DNA from: Marinobacter zhejiangensis
Lineage (GTDB): Bacteria > Pseudomonadota > Gammaproteobacteria > Pseudomonadales > Oleiphilaceae
Assembly: GCF_900114775.1 (NCBI RefSeq)
Contig: NZ_FOUE01000002.1
Span: 186,001-250,000, forward strand
Direction of reading: 5' to 3'
Length of the DNA stretch: 64,000 bases
In this document: one piece after another, positions 8,190 to 16,955 of the stretch
Layout of the letters: each line of letters starts with the position of its first letter
Numbering within the stretch: the first letter of the stretch is position 1
Notes under the pieces: generated by a model
What the model saw: the letters and a program-made list of their open reading frames with translations, nothing else
Databases searched by the model: none
Told to the model about the DNA's origin: nothing
Translations under genes and position numbers: made by a program

Positions 8190-9060
8190 GTCGGTTGGTA
8201 TGCCGGTAATGGCTGGGTGATTGTCCCATGACTTTCTTGAACAGCCGTGAAAAATAGTAGGCGTCGTCATACCCCAGGCTGGCGCTGATCTGGGCAAAGC
8301 TCTGGTTGCTGGTATCCAGCAACTGACAGGCCCGCTCCACTTTCAGGTGCAGGAAATGCTGGATGGGGGTGGTGCCGGTTTGGGCACGGTAACGGGTTGC
8401 AAAATGAGCGGCCGACAGTCCCACCAGTTCCGCCAGTTGCTCCAGGGTAATTCGTTCTTCCAGATGTTCCCGCATGAAATTATGAATGGTGTCCAGGTCG
8501 GTTTGCTGCGCGTTGCGGCTCGCATCCAGGGTGAGGGGGATGGCCGTCAGCAACTGGCGCAGGCGGTTGGCGGCGTGGACCAGCCCTTTACTGCGAAAAC
8601 CGGTCTGCTGCACCGACAGCAGGCCGTTGAAGTCCACCAGAACTCTCGGCTGTTGGCCGAGATGAAGCACGCGAACGCTGTCTGAAAACCCCATGTAACG
8701 ATGAAATGCCTCCGCCAACGGGCCGGTGTAGTGCACCCAGTGGATGGTCCAAGGATTGTCCGGGTCTGCGGTGTAGCGGTGAGACACGCCAGCGGGCAAC
8801 AACACCAGGTCACCGGCTTCGGCGGTATAGGGACTTCCCTCGATATTGAGAAAGGCGCGGCCGTCAGTGCAGTAGATCAAAAGATTGTCGCGGTGATGTT
8901 CCCGGTGCATGTGATGGCCCAGCGCCTTGCGGTAGTGGCCAAAGGCCACCGGAAAAAGTTCACGGGTCAGGGGGTGTTCGGACAGGGCCTTGATCATGGG
9001 CGCAGGTAGCACATAGCGAATGCTGTCTGCGGGTACTGGCCACTGCGAGGTTTGGGTCAT
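8185..9060 (-). CDS. mmsR: AraC-family regulator of valine catabolism, MmsR-like
   Basis: A 291-residue transcription factor. Residues of about 35-150 form an AraC-type cupin sensing domain (LIYCTDGRAFLNIEG, LVLLPAGVSHRY). Residues of about 190-288 hold the double helix-turn-helix, with TLEQLAELVGLSAAHFATRYRAQTG as the first HTH and FAQISASLGYDDAYYFSRLFKK as the second. It is divergent from mmsA across a 173-bp gap, exactly as Pseudomonas mmsR relates to mmsAB, where it activates the operon in response to a valine-pathway metabolite. The two 10-bp direct repeats in the gap are probable binding sites. The stop lies inside the last copy of the DnaA-box repeat. Confidence 0.88.
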   Translation of the reverse strand: MTQTSQWPVPADSIRYVLPAPMIKALSEHPLTRELFPVAFGHYRKALGHHMHREHHRDNLLIYCTDGRAFLNIEGSPYTAEAGDLVLLPAGVSHRYTADPDNPWTIHWVHYTGPLAEAFHRYMGFSDSVRVLHLGQQPRVLVDFNGLLSVQQTGFRSKGLVHAANRLRQLLTAIPLTLDASRNAQQTDLDTIHNFMREHLEERITLEQLAELVGLSAAHFATRYRAQTGTTPIQHFLHLKVERACQLLDTSNQSFAQISASLGYDDAYYFSRLFKKVMGQSPSHYRHTNRH

Positions 9061-9093
9061 GGTTCGCCCTATAGGTAGTATTCAATCTAAAAA

Positions 9094-9124
9094 TAGTCCA
9101 TCAGTGGCGAAATTTAGTCAATCA
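9094..9124 (+). promoter_or_regulatory. probable MmsR operator: two direct half-sites 21 bp apart
   Basis: TAGTCCATCA (9094-9103) and TAGTCAATCA (9115-9124) differ at one base and are spaced 21 bp start to start, two helical turns. This is the usual geometry for AraC-family dimers bound to direct repeats. The site is 34 bp from the mmsR start and about 110 bp upstream of mmsA. Assignment to MmsR is inference from position. Confidence 0.5.
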
Positions 9125-9233
9125 CGACCAGGCAGTTCCTTTGCTAGCATCAAATCATGTTCGATGCATGGGGTATGGCCATTGGGCGTGCCCGACTTAC
9201 AAAAACAACAGTTGCCAACCATAGGAAGCTGCC

Positions 9234-10724
9234 ATGAAAAACGTACCGCTCTACATCGCAGGTGAGTTTGTCCAAAGCCAGACTGACCAGTGGATCGACG
9301 TGACCAACCCGGCCACCAACGAAGTCATTGCCCGCGTACCGTGTGCAACCGATGAGGAAATGCAGCGCGCCATCACCAGCGCATCGGAAACCTTCAAGGT
9401 CTGGAAGGAAACGCCGGTCTCTGAACGGGCTCGTGTGATGATGCGTTACCAGGCCCTGCTGAAAGAGCACCACGACGAAATCGCCGAAATCCTGTCCCAG
9501 GAAACCGGCAAGACCTTCGAAGATGCCAAGGGCGACGTCTGGCGTGGTATCGAGGTGGTTGAGCACGCGGCTAACATTCCTTCCCTGATGATGGGAGAAA
9601 CGGTCGAGAACGTGGCCCGCGAAGTGGACACTTACTCTTACACCCAACCGCTGGGTGTCTGTGCCGGGATCACCCCATTCAACTTCCCGGCGATGATTCC
9701 GCTGTGGATGTTCCCGGTCGCTATCGCCTGCGGTAACACCTTTATCCTCAAGCCGTCCGAGCAGGACCCACTGACCCCGACCCGTCTGGTGGAGCTGTTT
9801 GAAGAAGCCGGCGCCCCTAAAGGCGTGCTGCAGGTGGTTCATGGTGCCAAGGCCCAGGTGGACGTGCTGCTGACGGATCCGGCGATCAAGGCGGTGTCGT
9901 TCGTGGGCTCCGTTCCCGTTGGCCGCTACATCTATGAAACCGGCACCCGTAACATGAAGCGGGTACAGAGCTTCGCCGGTGCCAAGAATCACATGGTGAT
10001 CATGCCGGACGCCGACAAGCAACAGGTGATCAATGCCCTGGTGGGTGCCTCCGTCGGTGCCGCTGGCCAGCGTTGCATGGCGATTTCTGTCGCGGTCTTT
10101 GTTGGTAAATCCCAGGAGTGGATTCCGGAGCTGAAGGAAGCCCTGGAGAAAGTCCGCCCGGGTGCCTGGAACGACCGCTCAGCGGCCTACGGCCCGCTGA
10201 TCAGCCCGCAAGCCAAGGACCGGGTGGAATCCCTGATCGCCACCGGTGAGGCCCAGGGTGCCAAGCTGCTGGTAGACGGGCGTGGTTGTACCGTCGATGG
10301 TTTGCCAGATGGTAACTGGGTAGGACCCACCCTGTTTGCGGGGGTCACCTCGGACATGGACATCTATAAGGAAGAGATCTTCGGCCCGGTGCTGTCCTGT
10401 ATGGAAGTGGATTCCCTGGCGGACGCCATCGAGCTGGTCAACAACAGCCCATATGGCAACGGCACCTCCATCTTTACCAACTGCGGCGGTAGTGCCCGTC
10501 GCTACCAACACGAAATCGATGTGGGTCAGGTGGGTATCAACATCCCCATTCCGGTGCCCCTGCCGTTCTTCTCCTTCACCGGCTGGAAAGGCTCTTTCTA
10601 CGGTGATCAACATGCCTACGGCAAGCAGGCGGTCCGGTTCTACACTGAGACCAAGACCATTACCTCACGCTGGTTCCACAGCGAGATGGAAGTGGACGCG
10701 AACTTCTCCATTAACCTGCGCTAA
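9234..10724 (+). CDS. mmsA: methylmalonate-semialdehyde dehydrogenase (CoA-acylating)
   Basis: A 496-residue ALDH-superfamily enzyme. It oxidises methylmalonate semialdehyde to propionyl-CoA with NAD+ and CoA, the last step of the valine branch, and also handles malonate semialdehyde. The catalytic cysteine is Cys281 in GQRCMAIS. The NAD-binding fold includes [15 protein letters not shown] and [15 protein letters not shown]-terminal MmsA hallmarks ([23 protein letters not shown]) and full family length support the call over generic ALDHs. It is the first gene of a co-directional valine-degradation operon, with the next start 24 nt downstream. Confidence 0.95.
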   Translation: MKNVPLYIAGEFVQSQTDQWIDVTNPATNEVIARVPCATDEEMQRAITSASETFKVWKETPVSERARVMMRYQALLKEHHDEIAEILSQETGKTFEDAKGDVWRGIEVVEHAANIPSLMMGETVENVAREVDTYSYTQPLGVCAGITPFNFPAMIPLWMFPVAIACGNTFILKPSEQDPLTPTRLVELFEEAGAPKGVLQVVHGAKAQVDVLLTDPAIKAVSFVGSVPVGRYIYETGTRNMKRVQSFAGAKNHMVIMPDADKQQVINALVGASVGAAGQRCMAISVAVFVGKSQEWIPELKEALEKVRPGAWNDRSAAYGPLISPQAKDRVESLIATGEAQGAKLLVDGRGCTVDGLPDGNWVGPTLFAGVTSDMDIYKEEIFGPVLSCMEVDSLADAIELVNNSPYGNGTSIFTNCGGSARRYQHEIDVGQVGINIPIPVPLPFFSFTGWKGSFYGDQHAYGKQAVRFYTETKTITSRWFHSEMEVDANFSINLR

Positions 10725-10748
10725 GCACCATCAGCAGAGGATATGTGA

Positions 10749-11915
10749 ATGGACTTCAACCTGACTGAAGACCAGCTTGCCTTCCGCGAGGCGGCCAGGG
10801 CGTTTGCCGAGAACGAAATGGCGCCCCACGCCGCCACCTGGGACGAAGAGCACATCTTCCCGGTTGACGTGATCCGCGCTGCTGGCGCCATGGGTTTCTG
10901 CGGAATCTATACCCCGGAAGCCCAGGGCGGCATGGGCCTGTCCCGGCTGGATACCTCGGTAATCGTTGAGGAACTTGCGGCAGCCTGCCCATCCACGGCG
11001 GCGTTCATCACCATCCACAACATGGCCACCTGGATGGTGGCCAACTTTGCCAACGGCCAGGTGCGGGATGATTTCGCCCCGCGCATGGCCAGTGGCGAGT
11101 GGCTGGGTTCTTACTGTCTAACTGAGCCCGGCGCGGGTTCGGACGCCGGTAACCTGCGTACCCGCGCGGTGCGCGATGGTGACGACTACGTGCTGAACGG
11201 CAGCAAGGTGTTTATCTCCGGCGCTGGCGGCACCCAGGTTCTGGTGGTAATGGCTCGTACCGGAGCACCGGACAGCGGCCCGAAAGGCATCTCCGCGTTT
11301 GTGGTACCGGCCGACAGCGACGGTATTCACTATGGCAAGAATGAAGAAAAAATGGGCTGGCACAGTCAGCCCACCCGCCAGGTGACGTTTGAAGATGTGC
11401 GGGTGCCGGTGGCCAACCGTCTGGGTGAGGAAGGTGAAGGTTTCAAGTTCGCCATGAAAGGCCTGGATGGTGGTCGTCTGAACATTGCGACCTGTTCACT
11501 CGGCGGTGCCCAGGCGGCGCTGTTGCGTGCCCGCAACTACCTGCATGAGCGCAGCCAGTTTGGCAAGCCGCTGGCCGAGTTCCAGGCTTTGCAGTTCCGC
11601 TTGGCGGATATGGCGACCAACCTGGTGGCGGCGCGGCAGATGGTTCGTCTGGCGGCGTTCAAACTGGATGCTGGCGACCCGGAGGCCACCCTGCATTGCG
11701 CCATGGCCAAACGCTTTGCCACCGATGCCTGTTTTGAGGTGTGCAACGAGGCCCTGCAGCTTCATGGTGGCTACGGCTACATCCGCGAGTATCCGCTGGA
11801 GCGTTATGTTCGCGACCTTCGGGTACACCAGATCCTGGAAGGCACCAACGAAATCATGCGGTTGATTGTGGCCCGGCGCCTGCTGGAGCCAGGGGTGGCG
11901 GAAGCCATCCAGTAA
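10749..11915 (+). CDS. acyl-CoA dehydrogenase, probable isobutyryl-CoA dehydrogenase
   Basis: A 388-residue flavoprotein of the medium-chain acyl-CoA dehydrogenase fold. It carries the FAD-contacting CLTEPGAGSDAGNL segment, the GSKVFISGA strand and, near the C-terminus, LQLHGGYGYIREYPLERYVRDLRVHQILEGTNEIMR in pieces typical of the family. The catalytic glutamate is expected in the ILEGTNEI motif (about residue 365). Sitting between mmsA and the hydratase, it most likely converts isobutyryl-CoA to methacrylyl-CoA and passes electrons to ETF. Substrate is inferred from the operon, not from specificity residues. Confidence 0.9.
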   Translation: MDFNLTEDQLAFREAARAFAENEMAPHAATWDEEHIFPVDVIRAAGAMGFCGIYTPEAQGGMGLSRLDTSVIVEELAAACPSTAAFITIHNMATWMVANFANGQVRDDFAPRMASGEWLGSYCLTEPGAGSDAGNLRTRAVRDGDDYVLNGSKVFISGAGGTQVLVVMARTGAPDSGPKGISAFVVPADSDGIHYGKNEEKMGWHSQPTRQVTFEDVRVPVANRLGEEGEGFKFAMKGLDGGRLNIATCSLGGAQAALLRARNYLHERSQFGKPLAEFQALQFRLADMATNLVAARQMVRLAAFKLDAGDPEATLHCAMAKRFATDACFEVCNEALQLHGGYGYIREYPLERYVRDLRVHQILEGTNEIMRLIVARRLLEPGVAEAIQ

Positions 11916-11955
11916 GCCGAATCACGACAACGGATAACGACAGAAGGAATACAAC

Positions 11956-12735
11956 ATGAGCGCACTGATCGACCTGGAAAAGCGCGGTCACATTGCCACT
12001 ATCACCATTAATAATCCCCCGGCCAATACCTGGACCGAAGAGTCCCTGGCAGCCCTGGCGGAGACGGTGAACCAGCTCAACGAAGACAAGGATATTTTTG
12101 CCCTGGTGGTGACCGGGCAAGGCGAGAAATTCTTCTCCGCCGGTGCCGATCTGAACGCGTTCGCTGATGGTGATATCGGTCGCGCCAGCATCATGGCGCA
12201 AGCGTTCGGCAATGCCTTCGATGCCCTGACCAATTTCCGTGGCGTTTCCATTGCCGCCATTAACGGCTATGCCATGGGCGGTGGTCTGGAATGCGCGCTG
12301 GCCTGTGATATCCGGGTGGCGGAAGAGCAGGCCCAAATGGCACTGCCGGAAGCCCGCGTTGGCCTGTTGCCCTGTGCGGGCGGCACCCAGAACCTGCCCT
12401 GGCTGGTGGGTGAAGGCTGGGCCAAGCGAATGATTCTCTGCGGCGAGCGAATTACTGCCGAACGGGCCCAGCAGATTGGCCTGGTAGAAGAGGTTGTGGG
12501 CAAGGGCGAATCGTTTGCCAAGGCCTTGGAACTGGCGGAAATGGCCTGCCAGCAAAGCCCGTCGTCTATCGCCCGCTGCAAATCCCTGGTGATGAGCGCC
12601 CGTGACGGTCGCAGCCACAAGGATGGCTGGCGTATGGAGCGGGAGCTGTTTATCGAGCTGTTCTCCACCGAAGACCAGCGTGAAGGGGTAAATGCGTTCC
12701 TCGAAAAGCGGACGCCTAACTGGAAAAACCAGTAA
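11956..12735 (+). CDS. enoyl-CoA hydratase (methacrylyl-CoA hydration)
   Basis: A 259-residue crotonase-fold protein. The oxyanion-hole segments are visible as FSAGADLNAF (about residues 55-64) and NGYAMGGGLECALACDIR (about 102-119). A glutamate in LPEARVGLLPCAGGTQ occupies the catalytic region. In this operon the expected reaction is methacrylyl-CoA to 3-hydroxyisobutyryl-CoA. A GAAGGAAT ribosome site precedes the ATG. It lies 40 nt after the dehydrogenase and ends 49 nt before the hydrolase gene, consistent with one transcript. Confidence 0.9.
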   Translation: MSALIDLEKRGHIATITINNPPANTWTEESLAALAETVNQLNEDKDIFALVVTGQGEKFFSAGADLNAFADGDIGRASIMAQAFGNAFDALTNFRGVSIAAINGYAMGGGLECALACDIRVAEEQAQMALPEARVGLLPCAGGTQNLPWLVGEGWAKRMILCGERITAERAQQIGLVEEVVGKGESFAKALELAEMACQQSPSSIARCKSLVMSARDGRSHKDGWRMERELFIELFSTEDQREGVNAFLEKRTPNWKNQ

Positions 12736-12784
12736 GCGTAAAAAACGCCGCAAAGAGTGGAAGAACCGTTGATTGGACCGTGTT

Positions 12785-13873
12785 ATGAGTAGCAATGCCG
12801 TAGTTTTTGAAGAATGGAATGTGAGTGGCGGCCGGGTGGCCGTCGCCCGGCTGAACACGCCGAAATCCCTGAACGCGCTGTCCCTGGAGATGATCCGGCT
12901 GCTGACGCCGAAGATGCAGCAGTGGCAGCAGGATGACGAGGTACTGGCGGTCTGGCTGGAAGCCGAAGGCGACAAAGCCTTCTGTGCCGGTGGTGACATC
13001 GTGGCCCTGTACCGGGACATGATTGAGCCACAGCCCGTAGGCTCTGATGGCGGTCTTGGCCAGGCGTTCTTCACTGAAGAATATGTACTGGATCAGCTGA
13101 TCCACACCTTTGGCAAGCCGGTGGTTTGTTGGGGGCACGGTATCGTGATGGGGGGGGGCATTGGGCTGATGGCCGGTGCCAGTCACCGGGTGGTGACGGA
13201 GCGTTCCATGCTGGCCATGCCTGAAGCGGCCATTGGGTTATACCCGGATGTTGGGGCGGGCTGGTTCCTCAATCGCATGCCGGGGCGTACCGGCCTGTTC
13301 CTGGGCCTGACTGGCGCTCGACTGAACGGTGCGGATGCCCTGTTTGTGGGGCTGGCGGATCGCTTCATCAGCCACGAACTGAAAGCAGGCGTGATTGCAG
13401 GCCTGCAGGCGGCGGACTGGCAGCAGGCTAGCGCCGATGGGGTGGTCAATCAGGTACTGCGCCAGTTTGAGAGGGACTCGGCTGCGGCCAAACCGGAGTC
13501 TCCGGTGCGGGAGCACCTGGATGTGATCAACCGGCTCACCGATGCCGACAGCCTTGAAGGGATTGTGGCCCAGCTGAAGGCAGCAGGTGAGGGCAGCGAT
13601 GCAAGCGAGTGGCTGTCCAAGTCCACCCGTTCCCTGGGTGGGGCGTCACCGACGTCACAGGCGGTGTTCTGGCGTCACCTCACGTTGGCTCGCCAGATGA
13701 GCTTGTCCGAAGTATTCAACCTGGAGCTGGGGTTGTCGCTGAAGTGCCTGAGCAAAGGCGAGTTCGCGGAAGGTGTACGGGCGCTGCTGATCGATAAAGA
13801 CCAGCAACCTCGCTGGCGTTACCCTGCACTGAATGACATTGATCCGGCCTGGATCGAGGATTTCTTTCTATAA
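12785..13873 (+). CDS. 3-hydroxyisobutyryl-CoA hydrolase (HIBYL-CoA hydrolase)
   Basis: A crotonase-superfamily thioesterase of 362 residues from ATG 12785. An in-frame TTG at 12773 would add four residues. It has the HIBCH features: FCAGGDIVALY (oxyanion hole), HGIVMGGGIGLMAGASHRVVTE, and AMPEAAIGLYPDVGAGWFLNRMPG in the substrate pocket, plus a longer C-terminal helical part that ordinary hydratases lack. It releases CoA from 3-hydroxyisobutyryl-CoA so that MmsB can act on the free acid, and prevents build-up of reactive methacrylyl-CoA. Length and the YPDVG motif separate it from the hydratase upstream. Confidence 0.93.
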   Translation: MSSNAVVFEEWNVSGGRVAVARLNTPKSLNALSLEMIRLLTPKMQQWQQDDEVLAVWLEAEGDKAFCAGGDIVALYRDMIEPQPVGSDGGLGQAFFTEEYVLDQLIHTFGKPVVCWGHGIVMGGGIGLMAGASHRVVTERSMLAMPEAAIGLYPDVGAGWFLNRMPGRTGLFLGLTGARLNGADALFVGLADRFISHELKAGVIAGLQAADWQQASADGVVNQVLRQFERDSAAAKPESPVREHLDVINRLTDADSLEGIVAQLKAAGEGSDASEWLSKSTRSLGGASPTSQAVFWRHLTLARQMSLSEVFNLELGLSLKCLSKGEFAEGVRALLIDKDQQPRWRYPALNDIDPAWIEDFFL

Positions 13874-13925
13874 CATGTGGCACTAACCTGTGCACCACCG
13901 GTTACAACAATAAGGAGAACGGAAC

Positions 13926-14819
13926 ATGGCGAAGATTGCATTCATCGGCCTGGGTAACATGGGTGGCCCCATGGCGGGCAACTTGGTTAAAGCAGGCCAT
14001 GACGTTACGGTATTTGACCTGTCCAGTGCCGCGGTCGAGCACGCGGTATCCGAGGGCGCGGTTGCCGCTGACTCTGCCAAAGCGGCGGCGGCGGACAAGG
14101 ACTGCGTGATCACCATGCTGCCTGCCGGGCAGCATGTGGAGTCGGTCTACCTGGGTGAGGGCGGCTTGCTGGCCTGCTTGTCGCAGCAGACACTGGTCAT
14201 CGACTCTTCCACGATCGCGCCGGAAACGGCTCGCAAGGTGGCGGAAGCGGCTACTGAGCGTGGGATTACCTTCCTCGATGCACCGGTATCTGGTGGTGTC
14301 GGTGGCGCCAAGGCGGGCACCCTGTCGTTCATTTGCGGTGGCGATGACGCGGCCTTTGAGCGGGCCAAACCCATCCTGGAAGGCATGGGGAAGAACATTT
14401 TCCACGCCGGAGCCCACGGCGCAGGGCAGGTGGCCAAGATCTGCAACAACATGCTGTTGGCGATCCTGATGTCCGGTACCTGTGAAGCGCTGGCTCTGGG
14501 GGTGAAGAATGGCCTGGACCCTGCGGTGTTGTCGGAAATCATGAAGCAGAGTTCCGGTGGCAACTGGGCCCTGAACGTTTACAACCCATGGCCCGGGGTG
14601 ATGGAGAATGTGCCTGCGTCCCGTGAATACGAGGGTGGCTTCCTGGTCAACCTGATGAACAAGGACCTGGGGCTGGCCTTCGACAATGCCATCAAGAACC
14701 AGGCGGCGATTCCGATGGGCTCATTGGCTCGTAACCTGTTCTCGCTGCACGCGGTCAAAGGCAACGGTACCCTGGATTTCTCCAGTATTCAGCGACTGTT
14801 CCTGGAAAGCGAGCACTAA
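13926..14819 (+). CDS. mmsB: 3-hydroxyisobutyrate dehydrogenase
   Basis: A 297-residue beta-hydroxyacid dehydrogenase. The N-terminal Rossmann motif is IAFIGLGNMGGPMAGNLVKAGH, with Asp in VFDL fitting NAD+ preference. The substrate signature DAPVSGGVGGAKAGTLSF (about residues 118-135) and the catalytic lysine region GQVAKICNNMLL (lysine about residue 170) are intact. It oxidises 3-hydroxyisobutyrate to methylmalonate semialdehyde, the MmsA substrate, so the operon is a closed set from isobutyryl-CoA to propionyl-CoA. An AAGGAG ribosome site lies upstream. It is the last gene before the defence island. Confidence 0.95.
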   Translation: MAKIAFIGLGNMGGPMAGNLVKAGHDVTVFDLSSAAVEHAVSEGAVAADSAKAAAADKDCVITMLPAGQHVESVYLGEGGLLACLSQQTLVIDSSTIAPETARKVAEAATERGITFLDAPVSGGVGGAKAGTLSFICGGDDAAFERAKPILEGMGKNIFHAGAHGAGQVAKICNNMLLAILMSGTCEALALGVKNGLDPAVLSEIMKQSSGGNWALNVYNPWPGVMENVPASREYEGGFLVNLMNKDLGLAFDNAIKNQAAIPMGSLARNLFSLHAVKGNGTLDFSSIQRLFLESEH

Positions 14820-14841
14820 ACCTCCCCACTTCCTACATGCG

Positions 14842-14871
14842 GATTGTGGCTCCTGACCGGGAGCCGCAATC
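14842..14871 (+). terminator. stem-loop after mmsB
   Basis: GATTGTGGCTCC and GGAGCCGCAATC form a 12-bp stem (one G-T pair) around a short loop, 23 nt after the mmsB stop. There is no T-run after it, so it is either a Rho-assisted terminator or a transcript-stabilising hairpin. Confidence 0.5.
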
Positions 14872-15440
14872 TGTTGCGCTGGGCTTTCTCCGGCGCTCCT
14901 GCCCCCTTTATCGCGATAGATTCAACATCCTGGCCAGCGTGTTCTCAGATATGACTGGGTACAGTTGTCAATCCATAGAAAAGGTGAGGGCCCCGATATA
15001 GAGTTCTAGGGGGCTTCAAACGTGTGATCAGCCCCCTCTGGTTTAACTCTTTCCTGCTTAGTAATGTTAATCGCAGCAGAGGATGGTGGGTATGAAGAAG
15101 CGATTTTAGGGGATGGCTACAGGTGCATACGCAATCGGATTTTCCATGCCTCAGGACAAGCACGCTCTCTTAGGATGAGTACTGGACAGTCCTTACTGAT
15201 CCGCAAGAGGCAACTGAAAGCTTTATTGGATGGAGCCCCTGTAAGTAGAGACGGCTGTCCTGATTATTAGGAACGTGATTACTTGTGAAACAGAGTTTTT
15301 TTCCACCCTCAATTCTGTTAAAGATTAGCCTCAACATAAAAGTGAATCCGTTTCGCAACCTTGCGTTTCAGGCGGGTTGAACAAAGGACCCTCCTCTCCA
15401 GCAGTTTTCGGAGCGGTGCAGTTTCATCAAAGGACTGTAA
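14872..15440 (+). other. gene-poor junction between core operon and defence island
   Basis: About 570 nt without a gene I can support. A second hairpin, AGGGGGCT (15008-15015) with AGCCCCCT (15030-15037), lies in the middle. A 68-codon frame at 15064-15270 has no ribosome site and no recognisable motif, and is left out as a gene. Composition shifts toward AT along the stretch. The mza promoter must lie in the last 200 nt, but I see no consensus -35/-10 pair. No tRNA, integrase or clear attachment repeat marks the boundary. Confidence 0.4.
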
Positions 15441-16955
15441 ATGGATTTTGAGATTTCCCCTCCCAGCGCTGCGGCCATGCTCGAGTCGCTCAGAGCCTAT
15501 GGCTATTCGCTCAATTCTGCTATCGCAGATCTGATAGACAATTCCATCACGGCCAAGGCAAAAAATATCTGGATTACCCTTCGCTGGGCGGGTGAGGATT
15601 CTTGGATCATCATTCGGGATGACGGTACTGGAATGAGTGAAGAGCAGCTATCCAAAGCCATGGTTGCGGGCAGCCAGAGCCCCCTTGACCAACGAGAACA
15701 ACATGACCTTGGTCGTTTCGGCCTTGGCCTGAAAACCGCGTCTCTTTCACTTGCTCGTTCACTAACGGTTGGTTCGAGAACTAGAAACAGTTCGTTAGCG
15801 ATTAGAAGATGGGACCTTGACTACATAGCGGAACAACAAACAAACGAGTGGCGGCTGTTGAAAAGCGGTAGAACCAACTCCGGGGAAAAGCTGGCGGGTA
15901 TCGAGAATCAAGAATCCGGCACGGTAGTCCTTCTAGAAAACCTCGACAAGCTATGTGCCGGCACTGTTGCCAACAGCCCAGCACATAGAGATGAGTTCTA
16001 TCATCAGATTGACTCTTTACGCGATCATCTTGGCATGATCTTCCATCGTTTTCTGGCCACTTCTTCCAGATTGAATATCTACGTCAATGGTGAAACCGAG
16101 GCCCATCTCGTAAAGCCTTGGGACCCTTTCTTTTCAAAGCATAAAGCAACAGAACCCAAGCCAGTAACCAGAATCCCATTTGGTGAGACAGTAACGACCG
16201 TTCAGGGATTTATCCTCCCCCATAAAGACATGCTCACTCAGCAAGAATACGAGGAAGCAGGCGGTCCCCTTGGCTGGAATGCCCATCAAGGTTTTTACGT
16301 GTATCGAGGGGACCGGCTGCTGGTAAGCGGTTCTTGGCTGGGACTTAGGGAAGGCATTTCAAAGTGGCGTGCAGAAGAGCACTACAAGCTTGCGCGCATT
16401 CGGGTCGATATCACCAACGAAATGGACAGCGACTGGAAGATCGATGTCAAAAAGTCTCTAGCAACTCCCCCACAAAATGTAGCGCTTGCATTGGTCCGAT
16501 ACGCATCTCAGGTAAGAGCAGAGGCACGAGAAATTTTTGCGCACCGAGGCAAATACGGTAAGCGCACGCGCACTGAGAAAGTGGGCAAGGTATGGCTTGC
16601 GAAACAGATTCGGGGCCAGAACACTTATCGCCTTGATCGCGACCACCCGGTGATCAGAAGCTTTCTTGAACGGCTAGGTGGGCGGCGGAAAGAAGCAGAG
16701 GCGATTTTTAAACTGATAGAAGAAACCGTGCCGGTAGAACAGATTTGGCTTGATTCCGCAGAGTCACCGGAAATGCGCTCTTCTCCTTTCGGCTCGGCTT
16801 CAGACCAAGAAGTTATTGATGCTGCGCGTACCTTTCTTCAAATGTTGCAAGGTGACGTTTCAAGTCCATCGACGGATCTTATTGACGAAATCTGTGAACT
16901 TGAGTGTTTCGCAGACCACAAAGACATTATTTATGCTCACTTTGGAGCCGTATGA
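15441..16955 (+). CDS. GHKL (MutL/MORC-like) ATPase of an Mza-type defence system
   Basis: A 504-residue cytoplasmic protein with an N-terminal Bergerat-fold ATPase. Its motifs are the N box DLIDNS (30-35, metal-binding Asn34), the G1 box DDGTGM (60-65) and the G2 loop GRFGLGLKTAS (91-101). The rest lacks MutL mismatch-repair dimerisation or endonuclease motifs. Such MutL/MORC-type ATPases occur next to Z1, AIPR and methylase genes in prokaryotic restriction-like clusters and in the experimentally tested Mza anti-phage system. Here it is the first of four genes that overlap end to end. Its role is probably ATP-driven clamping or conformational signalling on DNA, which is inference. Base composition is AT-richer than the core genes before it. 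Confidence 0.9.
   Translation: MDFEISPPSAAAMLESLRAYGYSLNSAIADLIDNSITAKAKNIWITLRWAGEDSWIIIRDDGTGMSEEQLSKAMVAGSQSPLDQREQHDLGRFGLGLKTASLSLARSLTVGSRTRNSSLAIRRWDLDYIAEQQTNEWRLLKSGRTNSGEKLAGIENQESGTVVLLENLDKLCAGTVANSPAHRDEFYHQIDSLRDHLGMIFHRFLATSSRLNIYVNGETEAHLVKPWDPFFSKHKATEPKPVTRIPFGETVTTVQGFILPHKDMLTQQEYEEAGGPLGWNAHQGFYVYRGDRLLVSGSWLGLREGISKWRAEEHYKLARIRVDITNEMDSDWKIDVKKSLATPPQNVALALVRYASQVRAEAREIFAHRGKYGKRTRTEKVGKVWLAKQIRGQNTYRLDRDHPVIRSFLERLGGRRKEAEAIFKLIEETVPVEQIWLDSAESPEMRSSPFGSASDQEVIDAARTFLQMLQGDVSSPSTDLIDEICELECFADHKDIIYAHFGAV

Noticed and set aside
9150-10022. 290-codon minus-strand frame opposite mmsA
   Set aside because: Shadow of mmsA; no domain, no ribosome site.
12773-12784. TTG start for the 3-hydroxyisobutyryl-CoA hydrolase
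   Set aside because: The ATG at 12785 gives a normal N-terminus; the four extra residues add no family feature.
11854-13074. 406-codon minus-strand frame across the hydratase and hydrolase genes
   Set aside because: It overlaps two clear crotonase-family genes and has low-complexity composition.
15064-15270. 68-codon frame in the gap before the defence island
   Set aside because: No ribosome site, no motif, and no coding-like composition; noted only as part of the intergenic entry.
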